NCBI RefSeq assembly: GCF_039536245.1
Contig: NZ_BAAAYN010000017.1
Coordinates: 451,166-515,165 of the forward strand
Length of the DNA stretch: 64,000 nucleotides
DNA from: Cryptosporangium minutisporangium
GTDB lineage: Bacteria; Actinomycetota; Actinomycetes; Mycobacteriales; Cryptosporangiaceae
Direction of reading: 5' to 3'
The position numbers and the translations under genes were made by a program. A model generated the notes under the pieces. That model did not search any database and was not told the DNA's origin. It was given only the letters and a program-made list of their open reading frames with translations. Of this stretch, positions 15,924 through 24,548 are shown piece by piece. Numbering within the stretch: the first letter of the stretch is position 1; each line of letters opens with the position of its first letter.

Positions 15924-17165
15924 TCACTGGATGAGCTGGAGCCCGGTCTCCTGGAGGACCTCGTCGATCGGCTGGAAGAACGAGACGAACCCGAGCTGGT
16001 TGCAGCCGCCGTTCGAGCCACCGGAGACGATGCCCTGCGCCTGGTCACCCGCGAACAGCGCGCCGCCGCTGTCACCGGGCTGGGTGCAGAGGTTGGTCTG
16101 GGTCAGCCCACGGACCGTGCCCTCGGGGTAGACCACGGTGGTGTTGTAGGCCTGCACCACACCGCAGGTCGTGCCGGTCGTCGAGCCGGTCTTGCAGACG
16201 GCCGAGCCGACCGGCACCAGCGTCGCGCCGGTGATCGGCTGGAGCTGGTTCTGGTTGATGACCGCGGGCTGCGGATCGAGCGACTCGGGGTCCTCCACCG
16301 GGATCGTGCCGTAGTCGCTACCCGGGAACTCGACCACGTCGGACTGCCCGATCACCTGCTGACCGTCGGTCCAGGTGTCGACCGCGGCCGTGCAGTGCCC
16401 GGCCGTGATCACGACCGCGTTCTGGCCGTCCGTGGCGTTGAACGCCGAGCTGCACCGCCCGCTACCGGCTGCGTTGAGGATCGCCTGCCCGCCGAAGAAC
16501 GCCTGGGTGGTGAACGACGCGGTGGTGCGTTGCACGCGGACCGTGTCGCCGTAACCGGCCAGCTTCTGCAGCCAGGCGTCCGCGCGCGGGTCGGCCGCGG
16601 CATCGTCGGAGACCTGCACCGTCACCGAGTTGTTCGCAGCGTCGATCGCCCACGACGTGCCGGGGATGCGACCGAGGGTGTCCAGCTGCGTCTGTACTTT
16701 CTGGAGCTCCGGAAGGCTGTGGCTGACCATCCTCGCGGTGGCTCCGGCGTCCTCGACGGCATCCGCGGCGGCCTGGTCGGTGACGTTGACCATCAGCTCA
16801 CCCGTGGTGCGGCTCAGCCAGGTGCCTGCGGTACGGCTGCCCAGCGCGCTCTGCAACGTCACCGCGGTCCGGGTCCGGCCGTCCAGCTGCTCCAAGCGGG
16901 CCTCGGCTTCCTCTTCGGACAGTCCGAGTTCGGCGGCCAGGGCCTCGACCGCCAGGCGCTTGATCGCGGGCGAGTACGCGGAGGGGCCGGTGTCCGCGGA
17001 GCTCGCCGTCTCCGCCCTGGGCTTCGCCGTGTCGTCCGCTCCGGCCGTCGGTGCCGTAGCCAGGAACGCGGCTAACGCAGCCGCGACGGCTCCGGCCAGG
17101 ACGGACGTGATCGTGGCTGTCCGTCGGCTGGCCCCAGGGGCGCGTCGGTGACGCGGAGTGTGCAT
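15924..17165 (-). CDS. Secreted streptogrisin-type serine protease (S1 family)
   Basis: 413 residues. Signal peptide ~1-43 ending near TAGA, a pro-region to ~220 of the alpha-lytic/streptogrisin type that folds the enzyme and is then cut, and a mature chymotrypsin-fold domain. The triad is His257 (ITAGHC), Asp284 (SDYG) and Ser366 (GDSGG). Paired cysteines (CSS/GHC, VCKTG/TTCG, NLC/GGCN) fit the three disulfides of this family. It is an extracellular degradative protease, and the gene stands alone. Confidence 0.93.
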   Translation of the reverse strand: MHTPRHRRAPGASRRTATITSVLAGAVAAALAAFLATAPTAGADDTAKPRAETASSADTGPSAYSPAIKRLAVEALAAELGLSEEEAEARLEQLDGRTRTAVTLQSALGSRTAGTWLSRTTGELMVNVTDQAAADAVEDAGATARMVSHSLPELQKVQTQLDTLGRIPGTSWAIDAANNSVTVQVSDDAAADPRADAWLQKLAGYGDTVRVQRTTASFTTQAFFGGQAILNAAGSGRCSSAFNATDGQNAVVITAGHCTAAVDTWTDGQQVIGQSDVVEFPGSDYGTIPVEDPESLDPQPAVINQNQLQPITGATLVPVGSAVCKTGSTTGTTCGVVQAYNTTVVYPEGTVRGLTQTNLCTQPGDSGGALFAGDQAQGIVSGGSNGGCNQLGFVSFFQPIDEVLQETGLQLIQ

Positions 17166-17421
17166 CCGGGCTCCTCGGTCTCGGCTTACGACCGACCCTG
17201 CGACCGTTTTTCCGTTTAGTTCGTTATCGCAGCATCGGTAGTGATGCGACCAACACGGTTCACCGTCGCGAATGGTTCAGCCTGGATTCGCCGCAATTAG
17301 GACGCCGCAGAGCGGCCATCTAGCCGCTGAGCTGCCCGATTACCTCCCACGTAATCGACGCAATCTCGATGCACGGCGAGGATTCTCGCATCGGACCACC
17401 CGTCACGAAGGAGTACGAGCC

Positions 17422-17787
17422 GTGAGCGACATCGAACAGTTCGTCACCCGCTACCTCGCCGCCTGGAACGAGACCGACCCGGCGCGGCGTCGGGCCGAGA
17501 TCGACGCCGTCTGGGCCGATGACGCTCTGTACATCGACCCGCTCGTCGTCGCCCGCGGCCGCGAAGAGATCGACGCGACCATCGGCGCGGTCCAAGCCCA
17601 GTTTCCCGGCTTCGTGTTCCGGCTAGCCGGTCCGGTGGACGCCCACCACCAGCAGGCCCGCTTCCAGTGGGAGCTGGGCCCGGCCGGCGGTGAGGCCCTC
17701 GTCGTCGGGTTCGACGTCGCGGTGCTCGCCGAGGACGGCCGGATCGGCCAGGTCTACGGCTTCCTGGACAAGGTCCCGGCGGCCTGA
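17422..17787 (+). CDS. NTF2-like / SnoaL-type small protein
   Basis: 121 residues from GTG 17422, behind GAAGGAG. NTF2 fold features: FVTRYLAAWNETDPARRRA, the ADDALYIDPLVVARGREEI segment, and RFQWELGPAGG / VYGFLDKV strands. Close relatives are small isomerase-like or ligand-binding proteins of unknown substrate. Its 3' end overlaps that of the convergent broken glycosyltransferase by 34 bp. Confidence 0.75.
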   Translation: MSDIEQFVTRYLAAWNETDPARRRAEIDAVWADDALYIDPLVVARGREEIDATIGAVQAQFPGFVFRLAGPVDAHHQQARFQWELGPAGGEALVVGFDVAVLAEDGRIGQVYGFLDKVPAA

Positions 17788-19001
17788 GCCAGCCGGACCG
17801 CTGGCCGGTGTCGTACGTTCCGGTGACCCAACGCCCGGGCCCGCCGAAACGTACGGCGCCTTCCTCCCGTCGCGGCCTCTACACCGACGATGGCAGGCCG
17901 GGGCGCCGCTCCGGCCGATCGCCGCTCGAGCCGTTCAGCCCACCGCTCGAGGTCGCGACGCCAAGCCCGCACGTAGGCCGCGCAGTCGTCCGCCCGCAGG
18001 GCACCACGGGCGCGCTCGGCCGCGTCCAACGCGGCCAGCATTCGTCGACGCTTGCCGGCCGGGATTCGGCCGTGCAGGACCCGGTGCCGGACCTCGATGA
18101 GGAAACACCGCCGCCGCTCCAGTGCGGCGCGCCAGTACCCGACGTCCGATGCCGTGATGTCGCGGCCGTCGTCGAGCAACCAGTAGAGGCCTTCGGCAAT
18201 CACGTCTCCGAACTCTTCGCGCTCCGCCCGTAGAGCGGTGGCGAACGGATCGTAAGAACGCTACACGGCACGACCAACCGTGGCGACGGCGCCCGCGGCT
18301 ACCTCGTCCAGGATGAACAGCCAGTCCTCGTTGTAGATGTCGGGGAAGAACGAGGTGATCCGCTGCGGGTCGACGAGGAGAGCTCCGGCGCCGATGAAAC
18401 CGTCCTGCGCACCGCCCGCCAACCGGTGGGCATGGCACACGACGGAGTGGTCCGGGAACTGGCCGACGGGCAGGCCGACGGTCGTGAACCCCTGGTCGAG
18501 CCCACCCGTTGCCCGACGGACGTCCCCGCGGTCCGGTACAGCGACGTCGTCGTCGAGGAAGAGCAGTCGCCGGACGCCGGACGCCCTCGCCAGGAGCAGC
18601 GCCAGGTTGCGCTTCCGGCTCACGTCGCTGCGGCGAGAACTGAGCCGGTGGCTGATCGAGTCGGCCTCGAAGCGCAGGTCGTGCTCGAAACACGGCTGCT
18701 CGGCCGACGTGTCGACCGCGGTCAGCCGACCGGGGAGGTGCCCGCGGTAGCGGTCCACGACCGAGCCGGCTGTACACCGGCCACTCGCGAGTACCAGCAG
18801 CTCGGAGCCCAGATACTGAGTGAGGCGTACGGCTCGCCGTAGGTCGGCCACGCGTCGGCACGACGGCACGACGACCAACTCGACCGGGTCAGCGCTTTCG
18901 ATGGGGCGGACCGCACCGAGGAGCGGACGATGCGACCCGTGGTGATGGCTGCTCGAACCGGCCCTGCGCGCGGTCCGGATCAACGATGGCCCCGGGACCA
19001 T
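17754..19001 (-). pseudogene. Glycosyltransferase-like gene interrupted by an in-frame amber codon
   Basis: Reading from ATG 19001, the frame has a nucleotide-sugar transferase-like core: VELVVVPSCRR, SRKRNLALLLARASG, the LFLDDDVAVP (DDD) motif, GFIGAGALLVDP and NEDWLFIL. After 246 codons TAG appears at 18263-18261, followed in the same frame by RSYDPFATALRAEREEFG, GLYWLLDDGRD and YWRAALERR, which belong to the same protein (total about 415 codons). One C-to-T change of CAG would create it. ATG overlaps the end of the upstream XRE gene by 22 bp, so the two form one unit. It could be a pseudogene, suppressed read-through or a base-call error. Confidence 0.75.
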
Positions 19002-20077
19002 TCGAAGAGCCTGGTTTCCTTGTGGGACCAGTCCGGCGTGACCGTGTTTCCCGCGAATACCGGCACTCGTACGAGCAGGCAGAATTCCTCCGCCGTGGCG
19101 AACCGGACCCGTAGGTAGTCCTCGCTCTGATCGCGGTACCAGGCATCGGTCAGCGCCATCACCACGCCGAGCGTTCCCCGCCCGTACATGGCGTTGCAAA
19201 TGGTGAGGGTCCGGCGTCGGTTCAACGGGCTCGGCCCGCGGTAGAACAGCGCGACGTCCTCGTAGAGCACCGTGTCCGCTCCGGAGCCCTCCACTCGGGG
19301 AGCGAATCGGCGAGGCTGCTCCCCGTCGTCGACCTCGAAATATCCGTCGACCGCCCGGTCTGCACCGGAGATCTGTCGCACCGGAAGGTTCAGACGGCCG
19401 AGCAAGTCACGGGTCACCGAGTTCCAGTCGATACCGCCCAGCAGGATCAGATGACTGGCGGAGTCGTCCTGGAGCATGCCAGAAGCGGTGCGGAATCGGA
19501 TCCGGGTGTTCTGCGGGTTCGCGGCCCGGAGATGGCCGTAGAGCTCCACCATCGCGTCGAGGTCCGCATACCGGTAGAGCTCGACGTAGTCCGGGCTCGA
19601 CTTCTGCGCGTACTCGAAATGGCCGAGTTTCCGCTCCGGCATTTCGCTGGCGACGATCGTAACGGGTTGCCCGTCCTCGAAGCGCCAGGTGCCCCGGCCG
19701 AACGGATGCGCGAACGGCGGCGTGTCGGGGAGTTCCTCCTCCCGCAATTTCAACAGTTCACGTTCGAGTACGATCAATCGCTCTCGCTCGTGTTCGTTCA
19801 GTTCTTCTTCGTCGAGGAGTCGTCCGGTTCGAATCGCCCGATCCGTGGCGAACAGCCGCGCATAGGCACGGAGCCGGACTTCCGGCGGTAGAACGGGATC
19901 GCGGGTCCGCTCCCAGGACGAGATCAAGGGCGCGCTGAGCGGCCGGTCGCCGCCGAGCAACTGGCCGACCTGCGCCTGGCTCAGCTTCTGGCCGGCCAGG
20001 CCCTCCGTACGGAGTGCTCGTAATCGGTACGCGAGTCGACCTACGGCCCGAGACGGCTCCTCGCTTCCCACTGACAT
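18980..20077 (-). CDS. XRE-family regulator with large conserved C-terminal domain
   Basis: 365 residues. The first ~85 hold a helix-turn-helix (LSQAQVGQLLGGDRPLSAPL, ISSWERTRDPVLPP). The C-terminal ~200 residues (LDAMVELYGHLRAANPQ, SHLILLGGIDWNSVTRDLL, VALFYRGPSPLNRRRTLTIC, NAMYGRGTLGVVMALTD, TPDWSHKETRLFEW) match a domain common in actinobacterial XRE proteins but with no known function. The GGIDWN segment looks like a Rossmann-type ligand loop. It is immediately upstream of, and overlaps, the glycosyltransferase-like gene. Confidence 0.72.
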   Translation of the reverse strand: MSVGSEEPSRAVGRLAYRLRALRTEGLAGQKLSQAQVGQLLGGDRPLSAPLISSWERTRDPVLPPEVRLRAYARLFATDRAIRTGRLLDEEELNEHERERLIVLERELLKLREEELPDTPPFAHPFGRGTWRFEDGQPVTIVASEMPERKLGHFEYAQKSSPDYVELYRYADLDAMVELYGHLRAANPQNTRIRFRTASGMLQDDSASHLILLGGIDWNSVTRDLLGRLNLPVRQISGADRAVDGYFEVDDGEQPRRFAPRVEGSGADTVLYEDVALFYRGPSPLNRRRTLTICNAMYGRGTLGVVMALTDAWYRDQSEDYLRVRFATAEEFCLLVRVPVFAGNTVTPDWSHKETRLFEWSRGHR

Positions 20078-20492
20078 CTCTTCAGTTTTGTTCAGGTGAA
20101 GGCTTCAGGCCAGAGTTTCGCCGGATCAGCGGAGCCTTTCCGGACCCATCCCCATCAGGACGACCCGGGGTCGACAGCAGGAGCGAGCGCTCTCCGACCG
20201 CAGAGGACCCTCGGTTCACCGAACCCCCCACGCCTCCCACTTATGGTGCCCACTATAAAAGTCGCCCGAATTCACTCGCGCTCACCGTATCCAAGTCCGA
20301 CTGATAGGGGGGCGATTAATTTCCCTCGCGCGCTACCGAACTTCACTTATTGGCGCACCGATTATGGAAGACCGACTTGTTGCCTTAACCCAGAAATCAT
20401 TTCTACGCTGATCCGCATCGGCCACCTCCCAAACGATTGGGCTGATGACTCGGAAATCATTTTCGCGCCCGTTCCCGGAAAGGTTCAGCGAG
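20078..20492. other. AT-richer intergenic region
   Basis: No gene is supported. The stretch is less GC-rich than its surroundings (for example CACTTATTGG, GCGATTAATT) and holds two copies of GAAATCATTT exactly 60 bp apart (20393 and 20453) just ahead of the small membrane protein, plausible promoter or operator elements. Divergent promoters for the XRE gene (minus) and the membrane protein (plus) must lie here. Confidence 0.4.
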
Positions 20493-20912
20493 ATGCCTGC
20501 GACAACTATCACTGAGTTCTTCGACCTCGACCTCGCGATCGGACTCGCGCACGGCGTCGCGGGTTGGCTCCTCATCGTCTTCGCGTTTCTGATAATCGCC
20601 ACCGCCGGCCCACGTCGTCGGGCACGAGCCGTCGCGGTTCTGTTCGCTGCCGCGATCGTCCTCACCGTGCTGTCCGGATGCAGTGGCGATTCTTCGACCG
20701 CGCCGCCGGAGAGTTCGGTGAACCTGTTACCGGTAGTCGTGGGGCTGGGCCTGCTCGGGTTGGGCGTCGGCACGACGATGGCCGTGGTCGCAGTCCGCCT
20801 GCTCCACGCGGCGGTCGAGGCGATCGGCCAGGCAGTCTCGATGCTGATCCGCGGCGCCGCGCTCGTGGGTGGGTCGATCGCGGCCGTGATGGCGTTGGGA
20901 ATGCTCTGGTGA
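20493..20912 (+). CDS. Small membrane protein of unknown function
   Basis: About 139 residues from MPATTITEFF. Hydrophobic segments at GVAGWLLIVFAFLIIATAG, AVLFAAAIVLTVLSGCSG, LPVVVGLGLLGLGVGTTMAV and ALVGGSIAAVMALGML, so four membrane spans are likely. The VLSGCSG piece resembles a lipobox but sits after two helices. I recognise no family. Codon bias supports coding. Confidence 0.6.
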   Translation: MPATTITEFFDLDLAIGLAHGVAGWLLIVFAFLIIATAGPRRRARAVAVLFAAAIVLTVLSGCSGDSSTAPPESSVNLLPVVVGLGLLGLGVGTTMAVVAVRLLHAAVEAIGQAVSMLIRGAALVGGSIAAVMALGMLW

Positions 20913-20980
20913 CGAGCCCGAAGAGGCCACTGGGCCGCGCCGCATCGTGCAGCGCGGCCCAGAGGCATGGATCGGACGAT

Positions 20981-21232
20981 TCAGCCGCGGCGGCGGACCG
21001 CGTAGCGGCTGCGGTCGTGGACGAGGGTCCGACCGCGACCCCGCACTACCGGGCTCGGCGCAGGGTCGGTGACCCGGCGACCACGGGCGGCTGCCCGGCG
21101 CTCGGCCCGGCTCGGCCGGGCCGTCGACTCCGGCACGGCCGCACCCTCGGCGGCCGCGTTCGCCAACACGGGCAAGGCCGGCGCCGGGACGGTCAGGGGC
21201 GCCTGCTCGGGGGAAGTGGACTGTGCGCGCAT
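20981..21232 (-). CDS. Small basic Ala/Pro/Arg-rich hypothetical protein
   Basis: 83 residues from ATG 21232, which has GGAGG 7 nt upstream on the minus strand, the best evidence that it is real. Composition: an Ala/Pro-rich first half (PLTVPAPALPVLANAAAEG) and an Arg-rich second half (RPSRAERRAAARGRR, GRGRTLVHDRSRYA). No family is recognised. Convergent with the small membrane protein gene. Confidence 0.5.
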   Translation of the reverse strand: MRAQSTSPEQAPLTVPAPALPVLANAAAEGAAVPESTARPSRAERRAAARGRRVTDPAPSPVVRGRGRTLVHDRSRYAVRRRG

Positions 21233-21500
21233 AGGGGAACCTCCAGCTCGTGACGCCGCGAGTGGGCGGCAGGACAAGCTCGGCCGAGGTCACATGAGGG
21301 CCGCACGAGCGGCGCAGGAGACGATCAGCTGAGCAGAGGACAGAAGAAGAGAGCGCAGAGAACCGGGCTCTCCGGGGAATGAGGAAGGCGCTACCGCGGC
21401 AACGTCACGCGGCGATTGCGGCGCCTTCGGCCCCGCTGGGGTGCTTGTCAGCTGATCACGGGACGAACGTTAACTCGCCCCGTCCGAGGACGCGACCTAT

Positions 21501-22046
21501 TTATTCGGCACGGAACGCGATGCTGTTCGCGGCACAGATACGTGCACCCATGTTGAGCTCCATCATCTTGAGCGCCGCGCGGGCTAGCTCCTCGTGGATG
21601 TGCGCGACCGCGTCCTCCGGGATCACGACCTCGTGGTGCCGGATGTGCGCGTCCAGCGCGGAGTAGAGCACGCACTGCTCGGTGACCTGCCCGGCCAGCA
21701 CCAGCCGCGTGACGTCGAGCTGTCCGAGCAGGTACTCCAGCGGCGTCTGGAAGAAGATCGAGTGGCGGGCCTTGACCACGAACATGGTCTCCTCGGCCGG
21801 CTGCAGCGGCTCCACCAGGTGCGGCGCCTTGCCGTCGATCGCCGCTTGGTAGATCGAGTCACGGTTCGACGTCCAGGAACCGAAGTTGTCGTTCACGTAG
21901 ATCACCGGGGAGTCCTGCGCGGACGCCCGCTCGACGAGGCGGGCGATCGCGGGCACGGCCGCCTCAGCCGAAGGCAGCAGCTGGTCGGCATCCGGGTGGT
22001 CGTACGGGGTGATCATGTCGATCACGATCAGCGCGGTGGTGGACAC
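21501..22046 (-). CDS. Isochorismatase-family cysteine hydrolase
   Basis: 181 residues. The family triad is in place: Asp10 (ALIVIDM), Lys92 (VVKARHS) and Cys125 (VTEQCVLYSA), with the cis-peptide segment just before the Cys. Isochorismatase-like hydrolases include nicotinamidases and carbamoylases; the substrate is unknown, and no siderophore or NAD genes are nearby to guide it. Signal peptide absent, so cytoplasmic. Single gene. Confidence 0.88.
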   Translation of the reverse strand: MSTTALIVIDMITPYDHPDADQLLPSAEAAVPAIARLVERASAQDSPVIYVNDNFGSWTSNRDSIYQAAIDGKAPHLVEPLQPAEETMFVVKARHSIFFQTPLEYLLGQLDVTRLVLAGQVTEQCVLYSALDAHIRHHEVVIPEDAVAHIHEELARAALKMMELNMGARICAANSIAFRAE

Positions 22047-22267
22047 GGACGAGGACTATCCGGGATCGCCGCGACTATGCATGTCGCCCGCAGCGCGCCA
22101 CCAGCGCCGAGGTTCCGTCCGCGGATGAGCGCCGGACCCTCGGGCTTCCTCAACCCGCGACGAACATTTTTCGGACACTGGTGTTCTTACTCCCCAGTAA
22201 ACTACGGTGACCTTGCCATCGGTCGATGACACAAAAAAGCCTGACCACGCCGAACCGGGAGAGAGCC

Positions 22268-22882
22268 ATGCCCAGGGCCAAACACGCACCTCGCTCGGTC
22301 AGCGGCGTCCGGTGGAAGCGGTTCACGCTGCTGGTCGCGCCTGCGGCGATCGGCGCGGGTGTCATCGTCGGGCTCACCGGTGAAGGCGCGCTCGCCGCGT
22401 CGTTCGCGGTGTCCGGACAGAACTACAAGATCTCCGCCGACAAGCTCACCGCGGACGGCATGGTGCTCTACGGCGACGTGGACGAGTCCCTGGACGGCAC
22501 CAAGCGTCCGGTCGGCACGGCGGGCTTCAAAGAGGCGACGCTCGAGAACCTGTGCTTGTCCACGGTGGTACCGACGCCGGCGGGCGACATGACGATCCGG
22601 CTGACCGCCGGTGGTGAGGGCACTCCGGTCGAGGCGACGAACATGATCGCCGACATCGACCAGCTCTCCGGCGACGCCGAGTTCAACAACATCCAGATCG
22701 GCGTCGACGCGTCCAAGCAGACGAAGGGCCCGGTCAGCGGCCCGGCCGGAATCGGCGCGCTGCAACTGGATTCCGCGACGATCACCGAGCCGAAGCTGCG
22801 GGCCTGGGCGGTGGCGTCCGGCACCTTCAAATTGACCGATCTGAAGATCGACGTCAGCTTCGGCAAGAAGGAATGTTACTGA
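22268..22882 (+). CDS. DUF6230-family secreted/anchored protein
   Basis: About 204 residues from ATG 22268 (GGAGAG nearby; a longer start at 22226 is possible). A basic N-terminus (RWKRFTLLVAPAAIGAGVIV) and helix act as signal or anchor. The body is beta-rich (FAVSGQNYKISADKLTADG, TAGFKEATLENLCLST, NNIQIGVDASKQ) and ends KIDVSFGKKECY. Two Cys residues may pair. DUF6230 proteins of actinomycetes are commonly next to DUF6114 genes, as here 66 bp downstream. The old label 'cholesterol esterase' has no support. Confidence 0.82.
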   Translation: MPRAKHAPRSVSGVRWKRFTLLVAPAAIGAGVIVGLTGEGALAASFAVSGQNYKISADKLTADGMVLYGDVDESLDGTKRPVGTAGFKEATLENLCLSTVVPTPAGDMTIRLTAGGEGTPVEATNMIADIDQLSGDAEFNNIQIGVDASKQTKGPVSGPAGIGALQLDSATITEPKLRAWAVASGTFKLTDLKIDVSFGKKECY

Positions 22883-22947
22883 CCGCACTCTTTTCGACCG
22901 GCGGCCACGGAGGTCGCTTGCCCTTGGGGATGCTCGGAGGTTGAAAA

Positions 22948-24420
22948 GTGTTGAGGGAAGTGTCGCGACGAGCGCGTTTTCGCCGATGGCGACACGAAAG
23001 GCCGTTCTGGGGATCGGTACTCACGCTGCTGTTCGCGGCGGAGCTCTACGCGGCGACAGCTGCGCCGATGGGGCTGATCGTCCTGGAGGGCGCCACCGTC
23101 CTCGGGACGATGGTGCTGTCCGCGGTGCTGGTCGTGCTCGGCGGGGCCACGCTCGCGCAACCGCTGCTGCGGACGATCACCGGGCCGATCGTCGTCCTGC
23201 TGGCGCTGGTATCGCTTCTGGTCTCGAACTTCGGTGGATTCCTCATCGGAATGCTGCTCGGCGTCGTCGGTGGCGGGATGGTCTTCGCCTGGTCGCCGAC
23301 GAAGAACGCTGATGCCGCCGCACCGCCGGTCGAGGAGGCGCCCGGTGACACGGTCGACGCAGAGGCCGACACCGAGATGCTGGCGCTCGCGCCGCCCACC
23401 GACGACGAGACGCCGACCGGCGCTCTCCTCCTGCCCGACAGCGCGGACCGACCCGCCGACCCCGACTCGCTGAGCCCGGGTGGTGAGGAGGCCACGGACT
23501 CCGACGCGCTGGCGGCGCAGCAGTGGCGGCGTATACCCGGCGGGACCGCCGCCGAGGCCTCGACCGAGCCGCCGACCCCGCCGCGCCGGTCGGGACGGCA
23601 TCGGCCGTTGCTCTCGGTGCTGGTCTGGCTCGTGCCGGCGCTCGCGGTCGCGGTGATCGTCACCGCCACCGGAGCACCAGCGGTCGCCGACACTCCGAGC
23701 GGCGCACCGCGCGAGTTGCCGTGCCTGATCCCGTTCCTCTGCCCGGAGCCGACGCCGACCCCCACGCCGCCCGACGTGCCGTCGCCCGCACCGACGCCGG
23801 GCCCGTCGTCCGCGCCGCTCTTCCCCGACCTGCTGCCGAAGCCGGGACCGAGCGCGTCCGCCACCCCGACGCCGGGCGCGACGTGCGCACCCGAGGACTA
23901 CCCGACCGGCGACGGGACACCGGTCGGCGACGCCGCCGCGCTGGCCGCACGGATCTTGCAGGCCTGCGCCAAGGCCGGCACCCCCAATGCGGGCACCGCC
24001 GACGAGGTCTCCGCGGTCGGGATCGAGCCGAGCGTGCTCCGAGCGGACCGCCTGACGCTGGACGACCTCACTTACCGCGGCACGGTGAAGCTCACGACCG
24101 CCACCGGCTCGACCACCGTGATGGAGTTCGCCGCGACGAAGCTGACGATCGTCGGCATGGATCTGCAGGTGCCGTTCAACGCCCGCACGATCACCCTGGC
24201 GGGCTCTTCAAGTGCGACGATCAGCGGAAACGTAAAGCTCTACGCGGCCGATCTGAGCGGTAAGGCGCTCGATCTATTACCGCTGAAGTTCACGCCGAAC
24301 CCGCCGCCGCTGCTGCCGCAGATCGCGCTGCCGAGCCTCTTTTTCACCGGCGTGACATCCCACGTCGCCCTGGTGAGCGCCGACACGATCAAAACGTCGA
24401 TCAACATCACCGTCAAGTAA
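22948..24420 (+). CDS. DUF6114-family membrane protein, long form
   Basis: 490 residues from GTG 22948 (CGGAGG at 22935-22940). N-terminal DUF6114 four-helix unit: RPFWGSVLTLLFAAELY, GLIVLEGATVLGTMVLSAVL, LRTITGPIVVLLALVSLLVS, GGFLIGMLLGVVGGGM. Then an acidic/Pro linker, a further hydrophobic segment (LLSVLVWLVPALAVAVIVTA), a Pro-rich stretch, and a C-terminal beta domain (VKLTTATGSTTVMEFAATKL, ISGNVKLYAADL, TIKTSINITVK) resembling the DUF6230 partner. Most DUF6114 proteins are only ~150-200 residues, so this is an extended or fused form. Confidence 0.78.
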   Translation: MLREVSRRARFRRWRHERPFWGSVLTLLFAAELYAATAAPMGLIVLEGATVLGTMVLSAVLVVLGGATLAQPLLRTITGPIVVLLALVSLLVSNFGGFLIGMLLGVVGGGMVFAWSPTKNADAAAPPVEEAPGDTVDAEADTEMLALAPPTDDETPTGALLLPDSADRPADPDSLSPGGEEATDSDALAAQQWRRIPGGTAAEASTEPPTPPRRSGRHRPLLSVLVWLVPALAVAVIVTATGAPAVADTPSGAPRELPCLIPFLCPEPTPTPTPPDVPSPAPTPGPSSAPLFPDLLPKPGPSASATPTPGATCAPEDYPTGDGTPVGDAAALAARILQACAKAGTPNAGTADEVSAVGIEPSVLRADRLTLDDLTYRGTVKLTTATGSTTVMEFAATKLTIVGMDLQVPFNARTITLAGSSSATISGNVKLYAADLSGKALDLLPLKFTPNPPPLLPQIALPSLFFTGVTSHVALVSADTIKTSINITVK

Positions 24421-24485
24421 GGCGCCGCAGGCGCAGCTCGCTTGTCGTTCTCACGTTGAGCGCTCTGAGGGCGGGGCTCACATCC

Positions 24486-24529
24486 GCGCAAGGCCGCGTC
24501 GACCTTGCGTTGGTCTCAAGGCCTTGCGC
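24486..24529 (-). terminator. Inverted repeat between DUF6114 gene and asd
   Basis: GCGCAAGGCC (24486-24495) and GGCCTTGCGC (24520-24529) are perfect 10-bp arms around a 24-nt loop, between convergent stops at 24420 and 24549. Likely a bidirectional terminator, though without a T tract. Confidence 0.5.
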
Positions 24530-24548
24530 GCGGCTGTGAGCGTCGTTC

